From Hymenobacter terrenus (GTDB lineage: Bacteria; Bacteroidota; Bacteroidia; Cytophagales; Hymenobacteraceae), in contig NZ_LATM01000026.1 of assembly GCF_000972495.1 (NCBI RefSeq), positions 1 to 61,636 on the forward strand: a stretch of 61,636 nucleotides of DNA, read 5' to 3'. Position 1 is the stretch's first letter. Each line of letters starts with the position of its first letter. The position numbers were made by a program, and so were the translations under genes. The notes under the pieces were generated by a model. The model did no database searches, had not been told where the DNA came from, and worked only from the letters and a program-made list of their open reading frames with translations. Of the stretch, positions 23,773 to 33,372 are shown piece by piece.

Positions 23773-26184
23773 CTAAAACGACACGCCTACGCGTAAGTTC
23801 AGACGGGCTCCGTTGCCGCGGGTGTACTCGGAATTGTTGCCGTAGAACTGCGCGAGGGTGGAATAATAGGACTTGTTAAACAGGTTTTCCACCCCGAAGC
23901 CCACGTTGATGCTCTCCGTGGCCTTGTAGGCGGCACTAAAATTGAATAGGTCGAAGGGCTTGATGGGACCTTCGCCGCTGGCGTAGAGCGCCGTGGCCGT
24001 GGGACTAGCCAGAGGCTGAAACCGCTCGCGGCGGCCGGAGCGCATGTAGTTCAGGTTCAGGCTCAGGCGCTCGATGGGGGTGTAACGGACGTAGCCAGTG
24101 GCTTTGGGCGGGGTGATGCGGGTGCTGTTCAGATAGACATCGACGGCATCGTTGAAGCTGCCGTTGTCGTTGCGGTCCGATTTGCCTTCGACCCAGGCGT
24201 AGGAGCCACCGAGTGAGAGGTTGGGCAGCGCCGCGTAATCCAGGGTCAGTTCGTAGCCCCACACTCGTTCGGGTAGCCGCTGGGGCACTAGCACGCCGTC
24301 TACCTGCACCAGGTTGGCGCCCAGGTCGGAGCGGCTGATGTAGTACACAGCCCCCAGGTTCACGGGCCCGAGCTGGCTGTTGAGGCCGGCTTCGTAGTTG
24401 CGCACAATCACCGGCTTGGTTTCCAGCTCCGCAATCGACGTCACTTTCTTCGTGCCCACTGAGGCTGTGCGCAACGTGCGGCCCAACTCGAAGAGCGAAA
24501 AGCTTTCGGAATAACTCACAAACGGGTTTAGCCAGCGGTAGCGGGTGTAGCGCAGGCCGGCGTTGTACACGGCGGTGTTATAGCTCAGCGTGCCGCCGCG
24601 CACTTGGTCACCGCCCTCGTACGTGGTTCCGCGCTGGGTGCGCAGGGTCTGAAAATCGTCCACGCCCACCCGGATATTTTCGAGGCGAGCCCCGGCTTTC
24701 AGCACCACGTTCGTGAATAGCTCGCTGCGCAGCTGGGCATAGGGAGCGAGGTTGCGCATGTTCATTTCGGGAGCCCACACGCGGCCATCCACCAGGCTCT
24801 GCGAGGTGCGGTCCTGGAGCACGTCGAGGCCGTAGGTGATGTCGGCATTGAACCGCTCGCCGGTGAGCACGGGCGTATTCAGGTTCAGGCGCAGGCCGCG
24901 TTTGGTGGAGAGAATTTCCGACTGCCCGCCGCCCTCAAAAAAGGTACGGTCCACGCCATAAATTGTGCGAAAATCCTGCCAGTAGGCGGTCAGGTCCACA
25001 GAGGTGCGCAGGGGCAACCGCTGCTCGCCGCGATAGGTGAGGTAGGCGTTGTGGTTGTAGCGGGTGCCTTCGTCCACCCCCAGCCGCTCGCCACGCACCC
25101 CAATGGCCGGAGCCTGGCCGTACTTGCCGGGGCGCAGCACGTAGTCGGAGTTCTGGCGCGAGCTGAAGTAGTTGTACATGCCTTCCACCCGGTCTTTCGG
25201 GCTGAGGTCGTAGCCCAGCTTCGCGAAGCCGTTGTAGGCCTTGGTTTCGCCCAGCCCATACTCCGGCGAAATCACCTCCCCGCGGGCGTCTTTGAACACC
25301 CCCGTTTGGTCGTACGAGCCGCTTACCACGTAGTCGAACGCCCGGCGCTTGCCATAAAACTGCTGCGAAGCGCGATAACCCAACGTATTGCCGCTCAAGC
25401 CAGTCAGACCGCTGTTCATCCCCAGCGTGGTTTGCCCGCCGAAGGATTTGCCAGGTACCGGCTTTTTGGTGATGTAGTTGATGAGGCCCCCGTCGGCCCC
25501 ATTGCCATAAATAGAGGTGGCGCCCTTGATAACCTCAATCCGCTCAATCACGGCCGGGTCGATGGTGCGGATGTCGCGGGAGCCGGCCCGCAGCGGCGTG
25601 CTCTGCGGAATGCCGTCCACGAGTACCAGCACGTTGCGCCCCCGCAGGGTCTGGCCGAAGTTGCCGGTCTGGTTGTTGTTCAGGCCCAGGCCCGGCACGG
25701 CATTGCCCAGCACGGCCGCAATATTGCCCGGCGTGATGGCCGTTTGCACCGCGATTTCCTTCGGCCCCAGCACTGTTACCGACACCGGCGTTTCGCTAAT
25801 CGTCTCGGCCCGCCGGCTCGCTGACACGATGACTTCGTTGAGCTGCGCGGCGCTGGCTGCCAGAACCAAGGCCACCGTAGCCGTTTGCCCTTCAGCCACC
25901 ACCACTGTCTGACGCTGGGTTTCATAGCCAACAAAGCGCGCTTCCACGGTGTAGGTGCCGGCCGGCACGCCATCAATTTGGAACGAGCCATCGGCTTGGG
26001 CAGCGGCCCCAAGCGCGGTGCCGTGCAAAACCACGCTCACGCCTGGTAAGGCTTGGCCGTTGGCTTCCGATACCCGTCCCTGTACGGCACCCACCGCTTG
26101 GGCCAGAGCAGTATAGCTACCGCTCAGCAGCCAGAAAAATAGCAACGGCAGATATAGCCGACGCACACGCAGAATAGAATTCAT
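23773..26184 (-). CDS. TonB-dependent siderophore-type receptor
   Basis: 803 aa. Signal peptide, a carboxypeptidase-regulatory-like domain (about 30-110; GRVSEANGQALPGVSVVLHGT…GTYTVEARFVGYE), a plug (about 120-235; VIVSASRRAETISETPVSVTVLGPKEI… LVLVDGIPQSTPLR…ERIEVIKGATSIYGNGADGGLINYITKK) and a 22-strand barrel ending in GVSF. Resembles FhuA/ferric-coprogen-type receptors. Imports a ferric chelate across the outer membrane using TonB. The AT-rich inverted repeat just upstream is a candidate iron-regulated operator. Confidence 0.93.
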   Translation of the reverse strand: MNSILRVRRLYLPLLFFWLLSGSYTALAQAVGAVQGRVSEANGQALPGVSVVLHGTALGAAAQADGSFQIDGVPAGTYTVEARFVGYETQRQTVVVAEGQTATVALVLAASAAQLNEVIVSASRRAETISETPVSVTVLGPKEIAVQTAITPGNIAAVLGNAVPGLGLNNNQTGNFGQTLRGRNVLVLVDGIPQSTPLRAGSRDIRTIDPAVIERIEVIKGATSIYGNGADGGLINYITKKPVPGKSFGGQTTLGMNSGLTGLSGNTLGYRASQQFYGKRRAFDYVVSGSYDQTGVFKDARGEVISPEYGLGETKAYNGFAKLGYDLSPKDRVEGMYNYFSSRQNSDYVLRPGKYGQAPAIGVRGERLGVDEGTRYNHNAYLTYRGEQRLPLRTSVDLTAYWQDFRTIYGVDRTFFEGGGQSEILSTKRGLRLNLNTPVLTGERFNADITYGLDVLQDRTSQSLVDGRVWAPEMNMRNLAPYAQLRSELFTNVVLKAGARLENIRVGVDDFQTLRTQRGTTYEGGDQVRGGTLSYNTAVYNAGLRYTRYRWLNPFVSYSESFSLFELGRTLRTASVGTKKVTSIAELETKPVIVRNYEAGLNSQLGPVNLGAVYYISRSDLGANLVQVDGVLVPQRLPERVWGYELTLDYAALPNLSLGGSYAWVEGKSDRNDNGSFNDAVDVYLNSTRITPPKATGYVRYTPIERLSLNLNYMRSGRRERFQPLASPTATALYASGEGPIKPFDLFNFSAAYKATESINVGFGVENLFNKSYYSTLAQFYGNNSEYTRGNGARLNLRVGVSF

Positions 26185-26186
26185 GC

Positions 26187-26267
26187 TTATTTAGAATGAT
26201 TATAAACATGCAAATGTACTCTGTATCAGCGCCCCTGACAAGAGTTGTTTATAATCATTCTAAATAA
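26187..26267. promoter_or_regulatory. 22-bp perfect inverted repeat before the TonB receptor
   Basis: Arm 26187-26208 (core TTTAGAATGATTATAAA) is repeated in inverse at 26246-26267 with 37 bp between. It begins 3 bp upstream of the receptor start. Each arm is AT-rich with an AATGATTAT core reminiscent of Fur boxes. Either two operator half-sites or a leader hairpin that would cover the start region. Confidence 0.5.
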
Positions 26268-26304
26268 TTTAACCTAATGTAGCATTAAGCTAAGGGGCCG
26301 GCTA

Positions 26305-26380
26305 GCAGTAGCGCGGACTTTCAATCCGTGCGTTGGTCAGGCCAGATTGGTTCGCGGACTACAAGTCCGCACTGCTGCGC
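26305..26380. repeat. Imperfect inverted repeat, GCGGACTT family
   Basis: AGTAGCGCGGACTTTCAATCCG (about 26307-26328) pairs imperfectly with 26354-26380 (…GGACTACAAGTCCGCACTGCTGC). A half copy (CAGCGCGGACTTTTAATTCG) lies at 55328-55347. Dispersed intergenic repeat. Confidence 0.5.
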
Positions 26381-26402
26381 AATAACTTCGGTATCGCACC
26401 CA

Positions 26403-27278
26403 TCATTGAGCGAATGCGGCTTCGAGCACGTTGAGCACGTTTTGCAACACGGGGCTGGTGTCATCCTTGCGCCATATGGCGTACAACTGCGTTTGGTGGG
26501 GAAGCTCGATAAATCGCACGCCCTTCGGGGCCCCGGAGGCATAGGAGGCGGGCATAATGGACAAGCCCAGGCCGCGCGCCACCAGGTTGAGAATAGTGGC
26601 GCCGAAATCAGACTCTATCTGGATGATGGGCTCGAATTGGTACGCGGCAAAAATGGCTCGCAGGGAGTCGACGTACTGAGTTTGGTTGCGCAGCGAAGGT
26701 AGGATAAACTTCTCCTGTCGCACCCCGGTCAGCGTCGAGAAAGTGGCGGCGGTCAGGGCATGGGCGGCGGGCAGCACTAGCACGAAGTTTTCGGCGCCTA
26801 GCAGCCGCGACTCCAGGCGTGGGTTGCGGGTGACTTCGCGCCGCAGCCCAAGGTCGAGGTGGTAATTGAACAGGGCTTGCTCCAGGTCCAGCTCCATGAT
26901 TTCAACCAGCTCGACGCGCCAATTGGGGTAGCGGTGGGCCAGTTCGGCCAGTAAGTCGGGCAGCACCGAGTACGCTACCGAGCCGGGGTGGCCGATTTTG
27001 AGTTCGCCCACTTCGCCCGCGCTCAGCTGCCGCGCCCGCCGGTGCACGGCATCGGCCGTGGTGAGTAGCTGCGTCCATTCGCTGCGCAAAAACGCGCCGG
27101 CGGCCGTCAGCTTCACGTTGCGCTTGTTGCGCTCGAACAAGGCCGCACCGATTTCCGCTTCCAACGCCTGAATATGACGGCTCAGGGCCGATTGAGTGAT
27201 GTGCATCTTCTCGGCCGTGTGCCAGAAATGCAGCTCCTGCGCCAGGGCAAGGAAGTAGCGTATTTGCTGAAGGTCCAT
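26403..27278 (-). CDS. LysR-family transcriptional regulator
   Basis: 291 aa from ATG 27278, which starts at the classical MDLQQIRYFLALAQELHF; a longer frame to 27431 is not needed. HTH in residues about 3-62 (HTAEKMHITQSALSRHIQALEAEIGAALFERNKRNVKLTAAG), then a periplasmic-binding-protein-like effector domain (91-290). Effector unknown. Divergent (90 bp) from a double acetyltransferase gene, its likely target. Confidence 0.92.
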   Translation of the reverse strand: MDLQQIRYFLALAQELHFWHTAEKMHITQSALSRHIQALEAEIGAALFERNKRNVKLTAAGAFLRSEWTQLLTTADAVHRRARQLSAGEVGELKIGHPGSVAYSVLPDLLAELAHRYPNWRVELVEIMELDLEQALFNYHLDLGLRREVTRNPRLESRLLGAENFVLVLPAAHALTAATFSTLTGVRQEKFILPSLRNQTQYVDSLRAIFAAYQFEPIIQIESDFGATILNLVARGLGLSIMPASYASGAPKGVRFIELPHQTQLYAIWRKDDTSPVLQNVLNVLEAAFAQ

Positions 27279-27368
27279 GCCGATGGTAGCGCCGCTTGAT
27301 GCGTTTTTCAGATTTATGGCCCCGGATTTAGCATTGTTGGGGGCTGCTAAGCGGCGCAATTTTGCAGT

Positions 27369-28388
27369 ATGAGTCTGACCGAACCAAATTCTGCCGCCGA
27401 AGTTCAGCTGGTGGCTTACGCCCCCGGCCACGCCGCTGAAGTAGCGGCCCTCACCCGCGCCTGGCTAGAGCAGTACGTGTACGTGGAGCCGGCCGACCTC
27501 GCCTTCCTGCGCGACCCGTACGCTTATGTGGTGGCGCCGGGCGGGCGCTTATTTGTGGCCCTGCTGCGGGGCGCGGTGGTGGGCACGGTTTCGCTGTGCG
27601 TGACGGCCGTGCCGGGCCAGTACGAATTAGCCAAGCTGGCCGTGGCCGAAAACCACCGCGGCCTGGGACTGGGCCAGCGGCTGGTGCGCCACTGCGTCGA
27701 GCAAGCCGGCACGCTGGGCGCGACTACGCTGGTGCTGTACACGACGCCCAAGCTCGCGGCCGCTCATCGACTCTACCAAGCCTGTGGCTTCGCGGAGGTG
27801 CCCATGGACACGCAGCCGTACAAAGCGGCTGACCTGAAAATGGAATTGCACCTCTCTAACCCTGTCATTCAACCCATCCGCATTCGGCCGGCTACGGTAG
27901 CCGACGCGGCCCTCCTCGCCGAAATGGGACGGCAGACGTTCGACGCAACCTTTGGCCGGCATTTCACCGCGGCCGATATGGAGCATTACCTGGCGGAGAA
28001 ATTCAACCAGGCTCAAATCCGTCGGGAATTTGAGGAGCCAAACGCCCGATTTTTGCTGGCCTACGCGGCGGGCCGCCTGGCCGGCTATGCGAAGCTGCGC
28101 ACGGTGGAACAGCCCCCGGAGCTGGCCGGACGGCAGCACATAGAGCTGCAAAGAATCTACGTATTGAATGAGTTTCAGGGGCAGCGCGTGGGCAAAGCCT
28201 TGTTGGAAGCCGCAATTGACCTGGCCCGGCAGCTGGCGTTCGAGGTTATCTGGCTCGGCGTCTGGCAGCACAATCAAAAAGCCACGGCCTTTTATCAGCG
28301 TGCGGGCTTCCGCCGGTTTGGGGAGCATATTTTCCGGCTTGGAACCACGGAAACGCTCGACTATCTGCTCAGGCTCGACCTACGATGA
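27369..28388 (+). CDS. Tandem GNAT acetyltransferase fusion
   Basis: 339 aa, about twice a normal GNAT. Domain 1 (about 10-160) has acetyl-CoA motif VAENHRGLGLGQRLV and ends LYQACGFAEVPM; domain 2 (about 168-336) has VLNEFQGQRVGKALLEAA and AFYQRAGFRRFGEHIF. Both keep the Q/R-x-x-G-x-G/A acetyl-CoA loop, so both may be active. The stop overlaps the next start by 4 bp (ATGA), which indicates translational coupling. Substrate unknown; divergent from LysR. Confidence 0.9.
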   Translation: MSLTEPNSAAEVQLVAYAPGHAAEVAALTRAWLEQYVYVEPADLAFLRDPYAYVVAPGGRLFVALLRGAVVGTVSLCVTAVPGQYELAKLAVAENHRGLGLGQRLVRHCVEQAGTLGATTLVLYTTPKLAAAHRLYQACGFAEVPMDTQPYKAADLKMELHLSNPVIQPIRIRPATVADAALLAEMGRQTFDATFGRHFTAADMEHYLAEKFNQAQIRREFEEPNARFLLAYAAGRLAGYAKLRTVEQPPELAGRQHIELQRIYVLNEFQGQRVGKALLEAAIDLARQLAFEVIWLGVWQHNQKATAFYQRAGFRRFGEHIFRLGTTETLDYLLRLDLR

Positions 28389-29002
28389 GCCGGCTACCGC
28401 TGACGGGCCGCCTGCTCAACGGGCTGGGCTGGGGTGGCGCCACGGCATCTTTGTCGGCGTATGCGCTCAACAGTCTCGGGACGTTGGGGAGCCAGTCGTT
28501 GCCTTATTTGCTGCTGAACGTGCTGGGTTGTGGCCTGCTCATTCTCTACACCTACCACAAACGCGCTTTCGCCAACACCACCCTCAATTCAATTTGGCTA
28601 CTCGTGACGCTGACGGCCCTCACCAAGTCGTTCATCCCCTCTCCCACCCCGATGGAATCCGTTATCAACCAACTCGTCGCTGCCTACAACGCCGGTGATG
28701 CCCGGACCTTTGCCGACCAGTTCGCACCCGACGCGGCCGTGTATGAGCACCCCCAGCAGCTCACCCAGGCCGGGCAGGAGGCTATATTTTCTTACTACCA
28801 AGGCGTCTTTCGGCAATTTCCGGGCTTGCGCACCACCCTGCTGCACCGCATCGTGATTGGCAACCGCGTGATGGACCACGAGCGGGTGCAGCGCGGCCCT
28901 GGCCAGCCGCCGTTCGAGGTGCTGGCAATTTATGAGCTGCACGACGGCCTCATCCAACGCCTCGATTTTGTTCGCGAGGCGAGGCACATCGCCCCCCAGT
29001 AA
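28385..29002 (+). CDS. CBU_0592-like membrane domain fused to SnoaL-like domain
   Basis: 205 aa. Residues 1-85 look like a small membrane module (GRLLNGLGWGGATASLSAYALNSLG…YLLLNVLGCGLLILYTYHKRAFANTTLNSIWLLVTL) of the CBU_0592 type; residues about 90-205 are a SnoaL/NTF2 domain (MESVINQLVAAYNAGDARTFADQFAPDAAVYEHP…). A Met at 28651 could begin the second domain as a separate protein. Overlaps the GNAT gene by 4 bp. The fusion puts a small-molecule-binding domain at the membrane; function unknown. Confidence 0.75.
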   Translation: MSRLPLTGRLLNGLGWGGATASLSAYALNSLGTLGSQSLPYLLLNVLGCGLLILYTYHKRAFANTTLNSIWLLVTLTALTKSFIPSPTPMESVINQLVAAYNAGDARTFADQFAPDAAVYEHPQQLTQAGQEAIFSYYQGVFRQFPGLRTTLLHRIVIGNRVMDHERVQRGPGQPPFEVLAIYELHDGLIQRLDFVREARHIAPQ

Positions 29003-29096
29003 ACGGAGTGCCCCGTTAGGTAACTATTCATTGGCTTTGCCTGGCCGAAAGCAGCGTATCACGCTTCAACAGGTTTTAAAAACTCCACCGCTTCTC

Positions 29097-29588
29097 ATGA
29101 CTGCTTCCATAACTCTCCGCCCCCTAGCCGCTGCCGATAATGCCGTGCTGGCCCGCATCGTGCGCGACACGCTACGCGAGTTCGGATCCGATAAACCCGG
29201 CACTGCGTACTTCGACCACAGCACCGACCATTTGTTCGAGCTGTTCGCGGCTGAGCCCCGCAGTGCCTACATCGTGGCCACGCAGGATGACACCCTGCTA
29301 GGCGGCGCGGGCGTGTACCCTACCGCCGGGCTGCCACCTACCATCTGCGAGATGGTGAAGGTGTACTTGCTGCCCACCGCCCGTGGCCTCGGCCTGGGCC
29401 AGCGGCTGGTAGAGCAGTGCTTCGACATGGCCCACGCTCTGGGGTACGAGCAAATCTACCTGGAAACGACGCCCGAGATGAAAAAGGCGCTACCTCTATA
29501 CGAAAAGCTGGGCTTTCGCTACCTGCCCGGCCCACTGGGCAACAGCGGACATTTCGGCTGCGATATTTGGATGCTACGGGATGTGTAG
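29097..29588 (+). CDS. GNAT-family N-acetyltransferase
   Basis: 163 aa from ATG 29097. ITLRPLAAADNAVLARIVRDTLREFG, then the acetyl-CoA motif VYLLPTARGLGLGQRLVEQCFDMA, and PLYEKLGFRYLPGPLGNSGHFGCDIW, typical of a single-domain GNAT. 94 bp behind the membrane/SnoaL gene, possibly the third gene of the same operon. Target unknown. Confidence 0.9.
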   Translation: MTASITLRPLAAADNAVLARIVRDTLREFGSDKPGTAYFDHSTDHLFELFAAEPRSAYIVATQDDTLLGGAGVYPTAGLPPTICEMVKVYLLPTARGLGLGQRLVEQCFDMAHALGYEQIYLETTPEMKKALPLYEKLGFRYLPGPLGNSGHFGCDIWMLRDV

Positions 29589-29901
29589 AGCAGTTTGAGG
29601 AGCTGCTGTACCTAGTGTGCGTCTCGCAAGTCCACTCCGCCTTACTTGCCTACGCCTATTTACCGCGTGGCCGAGTTAGCAATGCAGGAGGAAATGTGGC
29701 CCTCTATCAGTGGGCGTATGCGCAGGCGGTCAGTGCTGACGCGTTGAATAACAACCAGGACAATGTGGCAAATCGCTCACGGGCTTTCTCGTGACCTGCC
29801 CCCACAGCAGAAGTGAGTCGGAAGGTCAACTCCGCAAGAAACGGATTTCCACGGTACCGGCCCCACGCCACCTTTGCAGGGAACATCACTCCTTGCAAAC
29901 C
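29589..29901. other. 313-bp intergenic stretch, no gene seen
   Basis: Short frames only, without motif or coding bias. No strong hairpin found. Confidence 0.4.
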
Positions 29902-30381
29902 ATGTCCTCCTTCCAGATTGTGCCCTTGCCGTCCGAAACTGTTCAGCGTATCCGGGCCACGCGCCGCGATGACTTCGGTAATGCCGTGGTCGAGCAGCTG
30001 GCCACGGGCTACGGCCCGTGCCGCGTCTCGCTCCGCCCCTTCGTGCCGCAACAGGATTATCGGCTGCTTTTCAGCTACTCGCCCTTCACGCGGGCGAATG
30101 CTTTCAATCAAAATGGCCCCATTTTTATCTCGTCGGCAGACGTCGCACCGTACCCGGATACGGACCGGTTTCCGCCCGAAATCAAGGCTGATAAGGCAAA
30201 CTTTCCGCTCTCGCTGGTGGGCTACAGCGCCGACCAGCATATGGTATTCACCCAACTAGTTGGCAATGCTGACGTGGACGAGCTGCTTGAGCAAGTTCTG
30301 GCAGAACGTTCGGACATTGCCTATCTGCATGCCCGCAACGCCGAAGCCCAGTGCTTCATTTGCCAGATTAATCGTCGCTGA
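29902..30381 (+). CDS. DUF1203 family protein
   Basis: 159 aa from ATG 29902. FQIVPLP…RRDDFGNAVVEQLATGYGPCRVSLRPF, RLLFSYSPFTRANAFNQNGPIFI and C-terminal AYLHARNAEAQCFICQINR follow the DUF1203 pattern, a small cytoplasmic family of unknown function. Stand-alone. Confidence 0.82.
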   Translation: MSSFQIVPLPSETVQRIRATRRDDFGNAVVEQLATGYGPCRVSLRPFVPQQDYRLLFSYSPFTRANAFNQNGPIFISSADVAPYPDTDRFPPEIKADKANFPLSLVGYSADQHMVFTQLVGNADVDELLEQVLAERSDIAYLHARNAEAQCFICQINRR

Positions 30382-30604
30382 ACGGTACCGGCTCTGGCCG
30401 GTTTTCAGGTGGATAACTGAGCCTTGGTGAAAGGCAGCGAGCGAAAGAAGCCCCAGTAGCCCGGGCAACTACGCCTGCCTCAAGGCTTATCTTAGTCAAA
30501 GTAGCTGCTGGACTAGGGTAGCTTTTTCACTGGCAAAAAACCTCTTAACTCAATCTTCACACCGAATTTGAAGAGTTAGCCTGGTCGAGTGGCATCTTTA
30601 CGGC

Positions 30605-31618
30605 ATGACGAAACCCCTAGTACTAGCCTTGGCGACGGCCTTCCTTTTCGGCAGCCCGGCCGCTGAAGCCCAGCAGAAAAAAGAACTCGCTATTGCTTTC
30701 GGCTCCTGCAACCGAACTGATTTGCCCCAGCCGCTGTGGCCCGTTATCGCACAAGAAAAGCCCGATGTCTGGCTGTGGCTCGGCGACAACATTTACGGTG
30801 ATACCGACGATATGGCCGTGCTCAAGCAGAAGTACGACACCCAGTTCAACCTGCCCGCCTATAGCCAGTTTCGGACGCAGGTGCCGGTCATCATCGGCAC
30901 CTGGGACGACCACGATTACGGCCGCAATGATGCCGGCAAGGAGTATCCGTTTAAAAAGGAAAGCCAACAGCTGGCGCTCGACTTCCTGCAGGAGCCCGCC
31001 GGCACGCCCCGCCGGGCGCAGGAAGGCCTCTACACGTCGTACGAATACCAGGTGGGCCGCAAGAAGGTGAAGGTAATTCTGCTCGACGACCGCTACCACC
31101 AGGACGAGCTGCAACGCGACGCCAACCGCGCCTACGTGCCCAATCCCACCGGTGACATCCTCGGCGCGGCGCAGTGGCAGTGGCTGACGCAGCAGCTCAC
31201 CAACAGCACCGCCGATGCCCACATCATTGCCTCGGGCATCCAGTTCCTGCCCCAGCAGCACCCCTACGAGAAGTGGGCCAATTTTCCGGCCACCCGCCAG
31301 CGCTTCCTCGACCTGCTGGTGGCTAGTAAAGCCAAGGGCGTGCTACTCGTGAGCGGCGACCGGCACATCGGGGAGATTTCCAAAGTAACCCCGGCCGGCG
31401 GCTCGTATCCGGTCTACGAAATCACGTCCAGCGGCCTTACCCACCCCGCCGTGAACAACAAAAGCGAGGCCAACGACCTGCGCGTGGGTCCGCTCATCAA
31501 CCAGAAACACTACGGCCTGTTCCGCTTCCGCGAGCAAGGCAAGAAGCTGCTCGTCACGGCGCAGCTGAAAGGCGAGGATGGCAAGCCACTGACCGAGCAG
31601 GTGATTGAGGTGAAGTAG
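30605..31618 (+). CDS. PhoD-like alkaline phosphatase/phosphodiesterase
   Basis: 337 aa. Signal peptide (MTKPLVLALATAFLFGSPAAEA-QQ), then metallophosphoesterase blocks of the PhoD type: IAFGSCNR, WLWLGDNIYGDTDD, IIGTWDDHDYGRNDAG, LLDDRYH, GIQFL, LVSGDRHIGEI. Binds Ca/Fe in the family and hydrolyses phosphodiesters in the periplasm. Followed by a strong terminator at 31662, so monocistronic. Confidence 0.92.
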   Translation: MTKPLVLALATAFLFGSPAAEAQQKKELAIAFGSCNRTDLPQPLWPVIAQEKPDVWLWLGDNIYGDTDDMAVLKQKYDTQFNLPAYSQFRTQVPVIIGTWDDHDYGRNDAGKEYPFKKESQQLALDFLQEPAGTPRRAQEGLYTSYEYQVGRKKVKVILLDDRYHQDELQRDANRAYVPNPTGDILGAAQWQWLTQQLTNSTADAHIIASGIQFLPQQHPYEKWANFPATRQRFLDLLVASKAKGVLLVSGDRHIGEISKVTPAGGSYPVYEITSSGLTHPAVNNKSEANDLRVGPLINQKHYGLFRFREQGKKLLVTAQLKGEDGKPLTEQVIEVK

Positions 31619-31661
31619 CAAGGCACAGCGGTGTGCTCCCTGTACTTGCTGAATCAGTAGA

Positions 31662-31694
31662 AAAGCCCGCCGTGTGATATACACGGCGGGCTTT
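31662..31694. terminator. 14-bp hairpin terminator
   Basis: AAAGCCCGCCGTGT (31662-31675) pairs with ACACGGCGGGCTTT (31681-31694) around a 5-nt loop. It has A and T flanks on both sides and lies between converging genes, so it can serve both. Confidence 0.88.
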
Positions 31695-31720
31695 CGCACC
31701 AAAAGCCGAGCTTTCTACCC

Positions 31721-33247
31721 CTAGTTTTCGTGCGCCAGCACGAGCTTAATAAGGGGGTCGTACTTTAGCAGGAACTCTGCATCGTAGACATCGCCCCGAT
31801 AGTCGCGGCGAAATACCCACTCCTCCACGGTCAGGTCGCGACGGATTTTAACGTTGTCGTGAAATACGTCTTCCGCGCGGGTCGCGCCGCTGTGGTCCAC
31901 CACGGGCTCGATGCGGAACATCACTTTCGAGTTGGGCAGCCGAAACAACAATGGGTCGATACCTCGGCCCAGTTGCGAACCGGTCGCGCTCCCAACGTTG
32001 ATGACTTTGCTGCTGTAGCCGGCAACGGCAGTTAGCGTGCCCGCCGCCGAAAACACGTTTTCATCTTGCAGAATGTACACGTTTCCAGGGTATCTAATAG
32101 AATTCGCGTCGGGAACTATGTTGTAGGCCTCGTTGGCAATTACCAGGTATTCTTTGTTACCTAAATACGGTACCTTCTCGTAAGCCCCGTCCCAGAGTTT
32201 ATCCCGGGATTTTATGATGTCACTATTATTGGCTAATATCTTAACCTGGGTTTTGATGGTGTCGGCAATCAGGGATTTTATGATATTCAGGCCCACATCG
32301 TCGCTGCCACCGCCGTTGCCCCTGATGTCAATGACTACCTTTTTGATGGGGTTGGCTTTAGCAATCTGTTTGATGGTGTCGGGAAAATACGTTTTCCACT
32401 CGGAGTTCATTTCGGGCACCCGGACGTAGAGCATACCCGTTGACTTGAAATAGGCAACCTTCTTCTCGTCGTCTGACTCCCGTTCCGGCAGTTTTTTCGC
32501 TTGTAGCGCTACGGTATCGGCATACTTGAAATCAATATTTTGTACCTCGGAGCCAGTACGCAAGGTCATCGAAATGCCTGTTCGCTCGATTAGAGAGGGC
32601 GCTCGGTAAAAACGGTCAGTATATGAAATTTTATTATACCCATCCCATTTTTTTCCGAGGTACTTCGCTTTGGTCTGCACAAATTGGTGGACGTCCATGC
32701 CGTCAACTTTCTCCACTTGCGCCCCGCGTTTAATCAATTGGCCTTTGTAGGTAAAATCTTCGTAAACAAGATATTTGCCGTTGAAATACTTCAAGGGCAG
32801 TCTTAGCTTCTGGCGGGCATATTTGCTTAGATACCCCTTCACGGCAATGTCGTTCGCAAGTACGCTTTCCTGTACCTGCATACTATCCAACGGAGTAATA
32901 GAATAGGGCACTAGGTATTTAAGGGGGCGTGTCAGGAATTGTTTCCAAAGCAGATTGGAATGTTCGTCGTTGCACAAGTCAATGGCCTCGCGGAGCAGAA
33001 AATAGAAATCGGCGTCGCTTTTGCAGGTGGCCACATGCTTGCGCAGCGCTTTCAACTCCCCAACAATGTCGAGTCCGGTCACCTTTTTCCGGACCTCAAT
33101 CTGCGCGTTCAGCGAGCGAATGGTGCTGACCAAATAGTCGTAGTCCTGGTACCGCTGCGCCTGCGTGAGCGTTGGCGGAGGTGTCTGGGCCTTGGCAAGG
33201 TTGCACGATAGCAGGACCGTCAGCAGGAAAATTAAAGCTTTTTTCAT
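31721..33247 (-). CDS. S41-family peptidase
   Basis: 508 aa from ATG 33247 (TTG 33253 possible). Signal peptide ends at about residue 20. A long N-terminal region (helical, then PDZ-like around GQLIKRGAQVEKVDGMDV) precedes the tail-protease core: KKVVIDIRGNGGGSDDVGLN and NVYILQDENVFSAAGTL, the latter with the Ser nucleophile. Serine protease of the CtpA/tricorn-like class acting in the envelope. GC content is lower than in neighbouring genes, a possible transfer sign. Its upstream side faces the 41-bp palindrome array. Confidence 0.88.
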   Translation of the reverse strand: MKKALIFLLTVLLSCNLAKAQTPPPTLTQAQRYQDYDYLVSTIRSLNAQIEVRKKVTGLDIVGELKALRKHVATCKSDADFYFLLREAIDLCNDEHSNLLWKQFLTRPLKYLVPYSITPLDSMQVQESVLANDIAVKGYLSKYARQKLRLPLKYFNGKYLVYEDFTYKGQLIKRGAQVEKVDGMDVHQFVQTKAKYLGKKWDGYNKISYTDRFYRAPSLIERTGISMTLRTGSEVQNIDFKYADTVALQAKKLPERESDDEKKVAYFKSTGMLYVRVPEMNSEWKTYFPDTIKQIAKANPIKKVVIDIRGNGGGSDDVGLNIIKSLIADTIKTQVKILANNSDIIKSRDKLWDGAYEKVPYLGNKEYLVIANEAYNIVPDANSIRYPGNVYILQDENVFSAAGTLTAVAGYSSKVINVGSATGSQLGRGIDPLLFRLPNSKVMFRIEPVVDHSGATRAEDVFHDNVKIRRDLTVEEWVFRRDYRGDVYDAEFLLKYDPLIKLVLAHEN

Positions 33248-33372
33248 GTTCAATTATATTTTTCGTTTTAAAAGTAGCGGTAGCAGCGGGAACGTGTAAT
33301 GAATGATTACCTCAACCTGACGGCTGGCATGCCATCCACGCCCACCATCGCCCTCGCACCAGCCCCTGGTCC

